DNA of 43,376 bases from Solobacterium sp. (GTDB taxonomy: Bacteria > Bacillota_I > Bacilli_A > Erysipelotrichales > Erysipelotrichaceae), in the NCBI GenBank assembly GCA_017430925.1, contig JAFRMA010000003.1, forward strand, positions 1-43,376, given 5' to 3'. Shown piece after piece: positions 25,357-33,290 of the stretch. Made by a program: the position numbers and the translations under genes. The notes under the pieces are model-generated. The model had not been told where the DNA came from, made no database searches, and saw only the letters and a list, made by a program, of their open reading frames with translations. How positions within the stretch are numbered: position 1 is the stretch's first letter; each line of letters begins with the position of its first letter.

Positions 25357-25575
25357 TCACTTTTCTTTCTGATTCTGTCTGATCATGCGCAGCGTCCGGA
25401 ACAAGAAGAATGCTCCCGCAATCAGGAATAACACCGCAAAGATCAGATAAAATGTACGATGTTCCTCAGGGATCTGAGTGTTTTGTCTGAACATATTCAT
25501 AGAAAGCCAGATCAGACATACAGATACAGCCAGATCCAGAAGCTGGTTGAACGTAACAGGGTTCTGCCCGTTCAT
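25357..25575 (-). CDS. Small membrane protein with two predicted helices
   Basis: A 72-residue protein (82 if the in-frame ATG at 25605 inside the upstream gene is used). Two hydrophobic segments, LLDLAVSVCLIWLSM and TFYLIFAVLFLIAGAFFLF, are joined by a short hydrophilic loop with EEH, and the C terminus is basic (RTLRMIRQNQKEK). It starts 2 bases after the stop of the hydrolase gene, lacks a clear Shine-Dalgarno sequence and probably depends on coupling. Its place within the hydrolase operon suggests a role in tethering the enzymes or in transport, but nothing in the sequence proves that. Confidence 0.6.
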   Translation of the reverse strand: MNGQNPVTFNQLLDLAVSVCLIWLSMNMFRQNTQIPEEHRTFYLIFAVLFLIAGAFFLFRTLRMIRQNQKEK

Positions 25576-25577
25576 GG

Positions 25578-27029
25578 TTATTTCAGGCCACGCTTTCTTG
25601 CGCATTCAATGGTATGACCAAGGTTTGCTTCTCTATCTTCTTCCAGAAGGAATCCTTGAGCCACAAGACGGTTATATTCCTGGTTGACCAGTTCACTATA
25701 GTGTTCCAGGGAACCGTACAGTTCCTGCAGGAATTCTGCGGAGAATGGGTTGACCTTACCAAAAGCACCATTGATTCTGCCATCTTTATAAGTACAGGAG
25801 GAAGAGATACGAGCTGTCGGATAAACCACATACGGGATGCGGATACCACCGAGGCAGTTTCCAAAAGCATCGGTACGGTTATCAGCGTAGACAATACCAA
25901 TTGCCTGTGAAGGAGTAAAAGATGTAGAAACTTCAATTTTCGGCGCGTGCGGGGCAGGAATCCCATTTCTTACCCAAAGGTAAAGAGCTTTCCAGGCAGC
26001 GCTGAATACAGGTTCATACGGGGAATCCAGAGCTTCTCCGTCTACACCGTAGAAGGCATTATATATACCCAGACTTTCCAGCATCTTCAAGTCTTTCTCT
26101 CCGTAATAATCAACGAGATTATATTTACTGTCGTGACTGGATCCTGCAATCTGCCATGTACGGAATTTGAAATCCGGTTCGTCAAAATCTCCATACCAGT
26201 AAGAACCACGGTTCTCACTTTCGGTATTAACTGCGATAAAGGGCTGGGGAGCACCGTTGATACTACTCTGAGGTTCTCCGGCTCCGAGACGGAATGGCTG
26301 TGAATTGCTTAACGGGGCAAGTCCGGCGCTTCCTCCGCCGTTGTAATACCCGTCAAACAGACAAGCGTTCTCTCTTTTGGCAAAGCAGCGTACGATACGG
26401 TTAACATAGCTTGTAGACTGACTCCAACCGGTCAGATATAACCAGATTTTTCCGTATTCCCGGATCGGATTCATTTCACTGTCAGAACGGAGTAGTTTTG
26501 CCAGATCCAGCAACATATCCCAGAACAGTCCTAATTCATACTGAGGCAGATAACGCATCCTGCCGGTTTTTACTTCTTCAGGGACTTCACGTTCCGGCAT
26601 CGGGTTATCCCAGTTGATTGCTTCATAACGCTTTGGGTCAAATCCCTTGAGACTATCTACGACATGACCTTTGGATGAGATACCGACGAAGATATCCCCG
26701 TTCCTGGTCAGATACGGCCAGCTGTTGACCCACATCCGGTCGATATCAATGTTGGCAGAACTGTTCAGGATCTCCAGGACGACATTACCGGAGAACTTTG
26801 ATACATCTGCAGGTCTGCGGATGATCACTCTGGTGGTATATGGAGCGTTCTCATAAATCGGGAATACATTGTGTTCCGCATCTTCGTCATAGACGTTGGC
26901 AGTACCGGTTTGGAAGTATTCGTCTTCGATATAGCCGATTTCATCAAAACGGCATTTGTCAGCAGCTCCCGCAAAGGGAGTAGATGTTTCCGTTGTTGGG
27001 ATGAATTTGAATTCAGTAATTTTATTCAT
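25578..27029 (-). CDS. PF20091-like alpha/beta hydrolase, paralogue 1
   Basis: A 483-residue protein that resembles the 'alpha/beta hydrolase domain' (Abhydrolase_10, PF20091) family, whose substrates are mostly unknown. There is no signal peptide, so it acts inside the cell. Candidate triad: S203 in GWSQST, E270 in VNTESE and H299 in GSSHDS. Other shared blocks are TTRVIIRRPADVSKFSGNV, DRMWVNSWPY, PQYELGLFWDML and KVNPFSAEFLQELYG. It is roughly two-thirds identical by eye to the gene upstream. AAAGGAA precedes the ATG, which lies 15 bases after the stop of its paralogue. Confidence 0.72.
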   Translation of the reverse strand: MNKITEFKFIPTTETSTPFAGAADKCRFDEIGYIEDEYFQTGTANVYDEDAEHNVFPIYENAPYTTRVIIRRPADVSKFSGNVVLEILNSSANIDIDRMWVNSWPYLTRNGDIFVGISSKGHVVDSLKGFDPKRYEAINWDNPMPEREVPEEVKTGRMRYLPQYELGLFWDMLLDLAKLLRSDSEMNPIREYGKIWLYLTGWSQSTSYVNRIVRCFAKRENACLFDGYYNGGGSAGLAPLSNSQPFRLGAGEPQSSINGAPQPFIAVNTESENRGSYWYGDFDEPDFKFRTWQIAGSSHDSKYNLVDYYGEKDLKMLESLGIYNAFYGVDGEALDSPYEPVFSAAWKALYLWVRNGIPAPHAPKIEVSTSFTPSQAIGIVYADNRTDAFGNCLGGIRIPYVVYPTARISSSCTYKDGRINGAFGKVNPFSAEFLQELYGSLEHYSELVNQEYNRLVAQGFLLEEDREANLGHTIECARKRGLK

Positions 27030-27044
27030 GATCTGTTCCTTTCT

Positions 27045-28508
27045 TTAAAGACCTCTGATTTTTGCGTAACTGACAAGGCGACGTACATATTCTTCTCTGT
27101 CTTCCTCCAGAAGGAAACCTTGACTGACGATGCTTGTATAGTCTTCATTGACGAGTTTTGTGTAATGATCAATGTCACCGTATAACTCTTTCAGGAATCC
27201 TGCAGAGAAAGGATTTTCCTTACCGAACGCGCCGTTGACAAAACCGTCTTTATAGGTGCAGAAACAACTGATCCGGGAAGTAGGAAGATTAACTGCAGGA
27301 GTGCGTATTCCACCGCGTGTATTACCGAAGGCATCGGTCAGATGGCGAATATGAAACTTCATACCTCCGATACCCAGGATGCCTTCTTCGGTTCTTTCTG
27401 TTTCAAAACGGGGTGCGTGAGGGGCAGGGACACCATCCGCAGACCAGGCATAGAGAGCTTTCCATGCGGCATTGAACACTGCTTCGTAGTATGTGTCCAG
27501 AGGTTCTCCGTCTACACCATAGTAGGCGTTACGGATACCCATGTCCTCCAGCATCTTCAAATCTTTTTCTCCGTAATATTCTACGAGGTTATAGTTGCTG
27601 TCATGACTGGTTCCGGCAATCTCCCAGACCCTGAATTTAAAATCAGGCTCATCAAAATCTCCATAGAAGTTAGCCATACGGTTGTCACTCTCCGTATTGA
27701 CGGCAATGAAGGGTTTGTGACTGCCCAATACTCCGCTTATCAATCCACTGTTGTCACCGAGTGAAAGAGTCTGGGTATTGTTCAAGGGGGCCATCGTTGA
27801 ACCGCCGCCGCCGTTAAGATATCCGTCATACAGGTTCTCAAGACGACTTCCTTTTTTACAGAACTGTCTGGTCATGCGATTGACATAGAAAGTAGACTGG
27901 CTCCATCCGGTCAGATAAAGCCGGATCTTTCCGTATTCCCGGAGCGGATTCATTTCACAATCGGATTTTAATAAAGCAGAAAGATCAATCAGCATATCCC
28001 AGAATAGTCCAAGTTCATATTGAGGGAGGTAACCAAAGAGACTGTCTCTGACTTCCTGCGGTACGTTTTCGTCTGGATTGGGATTTGCCCAGTTGATGGG
28101 GGCATAGCGCTCCGGATCAAAAGTTTTCAGACTGTCTACGACATGACCTTTGGAAGAGATACCGACATAGATATCACCGTTACGGGTAAAGAAAGGCCAG
28201 CTGTCTACCCACATCCGGTCGATATCGATGTTGGCAGAACTGTTCAGGATCTCCAGAATGACATTGCCGGAGAACATTGATACATCTGCGGGCCTGCGGA
28301 TCAGCACTCGCGTGGTATACGGCGCATCAGCAATCTTAATACTGAGTTCGTGAGATTCGTTTTCATCGTAGACATTTGCAGTTCCGGTCTGGAAGTATTC
28401 ATCTTCTACATAGCCGATTTCCCGGAAACGGCATTTTTCTGCTGCAGCCGCAAAAGGGACGGATTTGGCTGTCACAGGGATAAAATTGAATTCTGTTATC
28501 TGGCTCAT
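27045..28508 (-). CDS. PF20091-like alpha/beta hydrolase, paralogue 2 (first gene of the leftward operon)
   Basis: A 487-residue paralogue of the next gene, with candidate triad S203 (GWSQST), E273 (VNTESD) and H302 (GTSHDS). It carries a few inserted residues before the triad glutamate. The open frame reaches 11 codons further upstream, but AGGAGG six bases before the ATG at 28508 and alignment with paralogue 1 (MSQITEFNFIPV versus MNKITEFKFIPT) set the start. It is transcribed leftward from the region that contains operator site 2 at 28552-28564, so it should respond to the LacI-type regulator. The substrate is unknown. Confidence 0.72.
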   Translation of the reverse strand: MSQITEFNFIPVTAKSVPFAAAAEKCRFREIGYVEDEYFQTGTANVYDENESHELSIKIADAPYTTRVLIRRPADVSMFSGNVILEILNSSANIDIDRMWVDSWPFFTRNGDIYVGISSKGHVVDSLKTFDPERYAPINWANPNPDENVPQEVRDSLFGYLPQYELGLFWDMLIDLSALLKSDCEMNPLREYGKIRLYLTGWSQSTFYVNRMTRQFCKKGSRLENLYDGYLNGGGGSTMAPLNNTQTLSLGDNSGLISGVLGSHKPFIAVNTESDNRMANFYGDFDEPDFKFRVWEIAGTSHDSNYNLVEYYGEKDLKMLEDMGIRNAYYGVDGEPLDTYYEAVFNAAWKALYAWSADGVPAPHAPRFETERTEEGILGIGGMKFHIRHLTDAFGNTRGGIRTPAVNLPTSRISCFCTYKDGFVNGAFGKENPFSAGFLKELYGDIDHYTKLVNEDYTSIVSQGFLLEEDREEYVRRLVSYAKIRGL

Positions 28509-28551
28509 TGTTTTCCTCCTTAATTCATTCTGGAATTTCAAACACAGTTTA

Positions 28552-28564
28552 ACTAAAGTTTACT
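28552..28564. promoter_or_regulatory. Palindromic operator candidate, site 2 (leftward hydrolase operon)
   Basis: ACTAAA-G-TTTACT, one mismatch from the palindrome of site 3, about 45 bases before the first gene of the leftward operon. The surrounding TTTAACTAAAGT also resembles sequence near site 4. Confidence 0.5.
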
Positions 28565-28652
28565 AAATAATAAAACTACATATACAATAACATTTTACAT
28601 TTTATTCGTCAATTCATTGGTAAAAAAACGATAATAATCGCTAGAGAACGGA

Positions 28653-28666
28653 TAAAAGCGTTTACA
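28653..28666. promoter_or_regulatory. cre-like site (CcpA) over the esterase promoter
   Basis: TAAAAGCGTTTACA matches the cre consensus TGWAANCGNTWNCW at all but one defined position, and it covers the -35 hexamer TTTACA of the rightward promoter. Confidence 0.5.
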
Positions 28667-28689
28667 ATTTATTAAAACTACGCTAAAGT
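28661..28689 (+). promoter_or_regulatory. Promoter of the esterase-mutarotase operon
   Basis: TTTACA (28661-28666), a 17-base spacer and TAAAGT (28684-28689). The -10 element is weak. The operator at 28693-28705 lies over the expected transcription start. Confidence 0.45.
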
Positions 28690-28692
28690 AAA

Positions 28693-28705
28693 ACTAAAGT
28701 TTAGT
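28693..28705. promoter_or_regulatory. Palindromic operator candidate, site 3 (rightward esterase operon)
   Basis: Perfect dyad ACTAAA-G-TTTAGT, located 20 bases before the ATG of the esterase and just downstream of its predicted -10 element. Confidence 0.6.
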
Positions 28706-28724
28706 CAACAATCGGAGGAGCATA

Positions 28725-29882
28725 ATGAAAATCAGCAAAGAACAATTAGAAAATCGCAGTTTATTAAGTAATTCAGTTATGTGGAATCAACAGCTTTGGG
28801 GCAGATCTAATGCCGGCGTTCCCTACAGTCCTGCAGATATTCCGCCCGCAATCGAAGTGCAGGAGGATGGAAGTGTGGTTTGCCGCTTCTATGCGCTGGA
28901 TGCAGAGAGTGTATCCGTCGGTTATATCCTGGGGGAACAAGTACCTCTGACAAAGGGGGAAAACGGTGTCTGGACAGGAATGATTTCCTTTGAATTTCCG
29001 GGACTGAAAGTAATTACCTGGAGAGTCAACGGGATCGAGGTTATGAACCCGTATGCACCGGTGGGTTACGGATACGGAAGACCAATGAACTATGTGGATA
29101 TTCCCTGTCCCGAACAAGATTATCTGATGATCAAAGATGTCCCGCATGGGAATGTTGTTCGCGAGTGGTTTAAATCAGAGACTACAGGTGAGTGGGAGAG
29201 CTGCCTGGTGTATCTTCCTCCGAAGTATTTTGAAGAAACGGAGAAACGTTATCCTGTACTGTATCTGCAGCATGGCGGATCACAAAATGAAAATGGATGG
29301 ATCTACGAAGCGAAGACAAATTTCATTGCGGATAATCTGTTTGCGGAAGGAAAGGCAGAACCCTGCATTATCGTCATGAACAACGGGATGGTGCAGATGA
29401 AGCAGGAAGATGGTTCCTGGAAGGTGGATACCGATGCTCTGGAGCCATTGCTGATCAATGACTGCATACCGTTTATAGACAATAAATACCGTACAATCCC
29501 AACAGCTTGGGAAAGGGCATATGCAGGTTTATCCATGGGGTCTTTACAGGGGGCAGTCATTTTCCTGAAACATATGGATGTGATTGCGTCAGCAGGTCTG
29601 TTTACCGGGTTTCCTCTGAAGCAGTATGAGTTTGGCCCGAAAGTAGCCTTCAGTCATGAGATTACCGGTGTTTTTGATGATCCGGAAACTTTCAACAGTA
29701 AGTCCAGGTTGTTCTATCTTGCGGTAGGACAAAATGAGCCGTCTGTAGAGATTGTTAAGGATACTTCCGCAGAACTGACAAAGATGGGAATTGACAACGT
29801 ATATATGGACTTCCCGGGTGGTCATGAGTGGCATGTATGGCGTGCATGTCTGTATGACTTCATGCAGAGAATATTTAAATAG
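28725..29882 (+). CDS. Esterase with N-terminal E-set/CBM48-like domain (CE1/enterochelin-esterase-like)
   Basis: A 385-residue cytoplasmic serine esterase. Residues about 40-135 form an early-set beta domain (VVCRFYALDAESVSVGY, GVWTGMISF, ITWRVNGIEVMNPYAP) like those in CE1 feruloyl and acetyl esterases. The catalytic domain begins at about 145 with CLVYLPPKY and YPVLYLQHGG, has the nucleophile elbow GLSMGS (S270) and GGHEWHVW (H367, H370) near the C terminus. No signal peptide is present, unlike most plant-wall feruloyl esterases, so it should act on an imported ester. GGAGGAG precedes the ATG. It begins the rightward operon, 14 bases before the first mutarotase gene. Confidence 0.85.
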   Translation: MKISKEQLENRSLLSNSVMWNQQLWGRSNAGVPYSPADIPPAIEVQEDGSVVCRFYALDAESVSVGYILGEQVPLTKGENGVWTGMISFEFPGLKVITWRVNGIEVMNPYAPVGYGYGRPMNYVDIPCPEQDYLMIKDVPHGNVVREWFKSETTGEWESCLVYLPPKYFEETEKRYPVLYLQHGGSQNENGWIYEAKTNFIADNLFAEGKAEPCIIVMNNGMVQMKQEDGSWKVDTDALEPLLINDCIPFIDNKYRTIPTAWERAYAGLSMGSLQGAVIFLKHMDVIASAGLFTGFPLKQYEFGPKVAFSHEITGVFDDPETFNSKSRLFYLAVGQNEPSVEIVKDTSAELTKMGIDNVYMDFPGGHEWHVWRACLYDFMQRIFK

Positions 29883-29896
29883 GAGAGAAGAAGAGT

Positions 29897-30346
29897 ATGT
29901 TAAAAGGAATTCCTGCAGTACTGTCTCCGGAAATGCTGGAGGCTTTAGCAGAAATGGGTCACGGTGACATGATTGTGATCGGAGACGCGTATTTTGCGGC
30001 AAAGACAATGGCAAAGGCCAACAACAACCTTCTGGTCAGAGCAGATGGAATTAATGCGTTTACATTGGTGGATGCGATCCTGCAGCTGATGCCTCTGGAT
30101 AATTGGGGCGGGGATCCGGTGATTGCCATGGGCTTTCCCGATTCGGTAACCGGGGAAATCAAAGGTACTCCGGTAACAGAAAAGTTTAAGAAGATAATTG
30201 CTGAACATGATGAGGAAGCTGCCTCTAAGATGCGCTACGTGGACAGATTTGCATTCTATGACATTTCCAAGACAGCGTTCTGTACAGTGGCAACAGGCGA
30301 TGGTAAGACCAACGGATGCATTATCCTGACGAAAGGAGTGTTCTGA
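29897..30346 (+). CDS. RbsD/FucU-family sugar mutarotase, paralogue 1
   Basis: A 149-residue protein that catalyses interconversion of sugar anomers in this family. It shows the FucU pattern MLKGIP..LSPEMLEALAEMGHGD (catalytic-type H22), VRADGI and RFAFYDISK (Y121), followed by GCIILTKGV at the end. The DANFPA stretch of FucU is changed to DAYFAA. It resembles L-fucose mutarotase more than RbsD. It has AGGAGAGAAG before the ATG and is 1 base from its paralogue. It implies that the pathway uses a free reducing sugar. Confidence 0.9.
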   Translation: MLKGIPAVLSPEMLEALAEMGHGDMIVIGDAYFAAKTMAKANNNLLVRADGINAFTLVDAILQLMPLDNWGGDPVIAMGFPDSVTGEIKGTPVTEKFKKIIAEHDEEAASKMRYVDRFAFYDISKTAFCTVATGDGKTNGCIILTKGVF

Positions 30347-30347
30347 T

Positions 30348-30788
30348 ATGTTAAGAGGAATACCGTTTGAGATTTCTCCGAAATTACTGCGTACTTTGGC
30401 AGAGATGGGCCATGGGGACAGGATCTGTATCGGAGACATGTTTTTTCCTGCAAACAGCAATGCCAAAGAGGGCAGAATCATTCGCGCTGACGGTATCGAT
30501 GCCGGAACATTGACGGATGCGATCCTGAAGCTGATGCCTCTGGATGACTGGGCGGAGTATTCTGTGATATTCCTTGGACAGCCTGATGAAAACGGGGTGC
30601 CGGGGCCTTCGGAGACAACACAGGAAATTAGTAAAATCATTTCAAAATATGACGAGAATGCTGCGAAAACAGCGAAGTATGTGGAACGCTTTGCGTTCTA
30701 TGATCTGACCAAAGAATGTTATGCAGTGATCAGCAGCGGAGAATCCAGAACATATGGATGCCTGATCCTGCAGAAAGGTGTGAAGTAG
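30348..30788 (+). CDS. RbsD/FucU-family sugar mutarotase, paralogue 2
   Basis: A 146-residue second copy with MLRGIPFEISPKLLRTLAEMGHGD (H22), DMFFPANS (closer to the FucU DANFPA motif than paralogue 1), IRADGID, RFAFYDLTK and GCLILQKGV. Its start lies one base after the stop of the first copy, with GAAAGGAG before it. Family members form ring-shaped oligomers with active sites between subunits, so the two copies might form a hetero-oligomer or serve two sugars. Neither is shown by the sequence. Confidence 0.9.
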   Translation: MLRGIPFEISPKLLRTLAEMGHGDRICIGDMFFPANSNAKEGRIIRADGIDAGTLTDAILKLMPLDDWAEYSVIFLGQPDENGVPGPSETTQEISKIISKYDENAAKTAKYVERFAFYDLTKECYAVISSGESRTYGCLILQKGVK

Positions 30789-30799
30789 GAGGAGTAACT

Positions 30800-32332
30800 A
30801 TGGAATTCATTTGTACATCGACAGAGCCTGTAGTTCAGACAAAGGCGGGCAAAGTTCACGGGTATAAGCTGGACGGAATCTATACCTTCAAAGGTATTCC
30901 TTATGCGACAGCCAGGAGGTTCCATATGCCTGAGCCATATGCACCTTGGGAAGGAATCAAGGATACGATCGCTTATGGTGATACGGCACCTTATATGGAG
31001 AAGAAGGTCAACGGCTTCAATGATGTGCGTATAGCACATCGTTATTGGCCGCAGGATGAAGCCTGCCAGTATATCAATGTGTGGACAAAAGCGCTGGATA
31101 CAACAGCTAAAATGCCGGTAATGGTATGGATCCACGGCGGCGGGTTTGATACAGGATCTTCTGTAGAACTGGTGTGCTATGAGGGAGCAAATGCCGCGAG
31201 ATACGGGGATGTTGTTCTTGTGTCGTTGAATCATCGTCTTAATATTGCGGGATATCTGGATTTGTCTGCGTATGGTGAAGAATATAAGAATTCCGGGAAT
31301 TCCGGTATGGCGGACATTGTCATGGCTCTGGAATGGGTCAGAGACAATATTGCGGAATTCGGCGGTGATCCGGAGAACGTTACGATCTTTGGTCAGTCCG
31401 GAGGCGGCGGAAAGGTAACAACCTTATTACAGATGCCGGCAGCAGATGGCTTGTTCCATAAAGCCATTATCCAAAGCGGTGTTCTATATGGCGGCCCTTC
31501 CGTAACAAAACAGAGTGCGCAGGACATTGCCGATATGCTGGTGAAACAACTTGGTCTGACCAGGGAAACGATTCATAAGATTGAAGAGATCCCATACAGC
31601 GAGATCGTGGATGCATATGCGGCAATACGCCCGCAGATCAATGCCAAGGGATACCGCGCATCTTTTGCGCCGGTACCGGGTGATTACTATGCTGGTTCAC
31701 CGCTGGAGACAGGATTTACGGAACATGCATGTGGAGTGCCGGTGATGATCGGGTCTACTTTCGGTGAAATCCCCAATCCTCATTTCCCGAAGAAAAAATA
31801 TGAAAAGAGTGAAGAAGAATGCCTGGCAATTCTGCGAGAAACCTATGGTGATCAGACAGAAGAAATCGTTAGTGAATTCAGGAAAGCCTATCCGGATAAA
31901 AATCTGCTGGATATCTTGCTGGCGGATATCCGCTTCCGTTTGGGGAACATAAAGATGCTGGATATTCATGCAAAACAGGCATCAGCTCCAGCTTATGGTT
32001 ATATGTTCGCATATGATTTCCCTTACAACGATGGTGAACCGGCATGGCATTGTGCTGAACTTCCGTTCGTGTTCCACAACATCGAACTGGTTCCTGTATG
32101 CCATATTCCGGAAGATGGAGAAAGGCTGCAGAATGAATTCTTCGGCGCATGGACAGCGTTTGCCCGTACCGGCAATCCAAACAATGAACACCTGCCGCAG
32201 TGGGATCCCTATACCGAAGGGAACGAAATTACTATGATTTTTGATTCACCCAGTACAGCAAAAAAGGATTACGACAGAAATTTAGTTAATTTAGTTGCGA
32301 AAGTAAACGGAAAACTCGATTTCGTGAAATAA
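30800..32332 (+). CDS. Type-B carboxylesterase
   Basis: A 510-residue cytoplasmic carboxylesterase/lipase of the COesterase family and of typical length. The N-terminal FKGIPYA, oxyanion hole IHGGGFDTGS (111-120), LNHRLNIAGYL and nucleophile elbow GQSGGG (S200) are present; most relatives have GESAGG. The catalytic His is in WHCAELPFVFHN. No signal peptide. AGGAGGAG lies before the ATG at 30800; the longer frame overlaps the mutarotase gene. Together with the CE1-like esterase and PF20091 proteins, it gives the locus four serine hydrolases, which points to an ester-rich substrate. Confidence 0.9.
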   Translation: MEFICTSTEPVVQTKAGKVHGYKLDGIYTFKGIPYATARRFHMPEPYAPWEGIKDTIAYGDTAPYMEKKVNGFNDVRIAHRYWPQDEACQYINVWTKALDTTAKMPVMVWIHGGGFDTGSSVELVCYEGANAARYGDVVLVSLNHRLNIAGYLDLSAYGEEYKNSGNSGMADIVMALEWVRDNIAEFGGDPENVTIFGQSGGGGKVTTLLQMPAADGLFHKAIIQSGVLYGGPSVTKQSAQDIADMLVKQLGLTRETIHKIEEIPYSEIVDAYAAIRPQINAKGYRASFAPVPGDYYAGSPLETGFTEHACGVPVMIGSTFGEIPNPHFPKKKYEKSEEECLAILRETYGDQTEEIVSEFRKAYPDKNLLDILLADIRFRLGNIKMLDIHAKQASAPAYGYMFAYDFPYNDGEPAWHCAELPFVFHNIELVPVCHIPEDGERLQNEFFGAWTAFARTGNPNNEHLPQWDPYTEGNEITMIFDSPSTAKKDYDRNLVNLVAKVNGKLDFVK

Positions 32333-32372
32333 AACAAGGAAAAAATGTCAAAAATCTTAGTTATTAACCTCG

Positions 32373-32406
32373 TTTAGTAAAATAATTAACTAAATTTAAC
32401 TAAAGT
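32373..32406. promoter_or_regulatory. Operator-like cluster, site 4 (transketolase-transporter promoter)
   Basis: TTTAGT at 32373-32378 faces ACTAAA at 32389-32394, followed by a second ACTAAA at 32400-32405. The same half sites make the palindromes of sites 1-3, here arranged with wider spacing just upstream of the -35 hexamer. Confidence 0.45.
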
Positions 32407-32408
32407 AC

Positions 32409-32436
32409 TTGCATAATAAAGTAAATTGTGTAAAAA
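32409..32436 (+). promoter_or_regulatory. Promoter of the transketolase-transporter genes
   Basis: TTGCAT (32409-32414), a 16-base spacer and TAAAAA (32431-32436), immediately followed by a cre-like site. Confidence 0.4.
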
Positions 32437-32450
32437 TGTAAGCGGTTAAA
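32437..32450. promoter_or_regulatory. cre-like site (CcpA) before the transketolase genes
   Basis: TGTAAGCGGTTAAA fits the cre consensus TGWAANCGNTWNCW with one mismatch and lies directly downstream of the -10 element, a position suited to catabolite repression. Confidence 0.55.
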
Positions 32451-32464
32451 AGAAAGGAGAAATC

Positions 32465-33289
32465 ATGAACGCGAAACAATTGAAGGATAAAGCAAATACT
32501 CTCCGTATTCATGTCCTGGATGCAATCTATCAAGCAGGAACCGGTCATATCGGCGGAGACTTCAGCGTTATTGATATCTTGACATGTTTATATAACGGCG
32601 TGATGAATGTTTCCCCGGAAACGGTGGATGATCCTGACCGTGACAGATTTGTCTTAAGTAAAGGTCATTCAGTAGAAGCATTCTATGCTGTACTTGCAGA
32701 TAGAGGTTTCTTCCCGATGGAGGACTTCCTTGGTACATTCTCAAAACTTGGCAGTAAATTTATCGGTCACCCCAACAACGAACTTCCAGGGATTGAAATG
32801 AACACAGGTTCCCTGGGACATGGTCTTCCGGTCGGTGTCGGTATGGCACTGGCCGCGAAGCTCGATAAAAAAGACTATCGCGTATATGTGGTTCTTGGAG
32901 ACGGCGAACTGGCAGAAGGCTCTGTCTGGGAAGCGTTCCAGGCTGGTGCACACTTTGGCCTGGATAACCTGATTGCGGTAGTTGACAGAAATATGCTGCA
33001 GATCAGCGGTAATACCGAAGACGTCATGGCTTCCGGTAATGTCGCAGATAAGCTGAGAGTTTACGGTTGGGATGTTGTGGATGTACAGGACGGAAATGAT
33101 CCTGCACAGTTGCTGAAAGCGTTTGAACACTGTAAGGAACGCGCCGGCAAACCACACGCAATCGTTGCTCACACGATAAAGGGATGCGGAGTATCCTTCA
33201 TCCAGAATCAAGCAGGCTGGCATCATCATGTACCAAATAAGGAACAATATGAAAAAGCCATGCAGGAATTGAAAGGACTGGTGAAATAA
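32465..33289 (+). CDS. Transketolase, N-terminal (thiamine diphosphate-binding) subunit
   Basis: A 274-residue subunit of a two-gene transketolase. It has GTGHIGGDFS, LSKGHS, MNTGSLGHGL and the ThDP/Mg motif GDGELAEGSVWEAFQAG followed by VVDRN. It holds only the pyrophosphate-binding domain and needs the next gene for activity. AGAAAGGAG precedes the ATG. Being beside a sugar transporter, a sugar kinase and an isomerase, it is likely a dedicated enzyme acting on the phosphorylated ketose of this pathway, not the main pentose phosphate transketolase. That is an inference from context. Confidence 0.9.
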   Translation: MNAKQLKDKANTLRIHVLDAIYQAGTGHIGGDFSVIDILTCLYNGVMNVSPETVDDPDRDRFVLSKGHSVEAFYAVLADRGFFPMEDFLGTFSKLGSKFIGHPNNELPGIEMNTGSLGHGLPVGVGMALAAKLDKKDYRVYVVLGDGELAEGSVWEAFQAGAHFGLDNLIAVVDRNMLQISGNTEDVMASGNVADKLRVYGWDVVDVQDGNDPAQLLKAFEHCKERAGKPHAIVAHTIKGCGVSFIQNQAGWHHHVPNKEQYEKAMQELKGLVK

Positions 33290-33290
33290 G

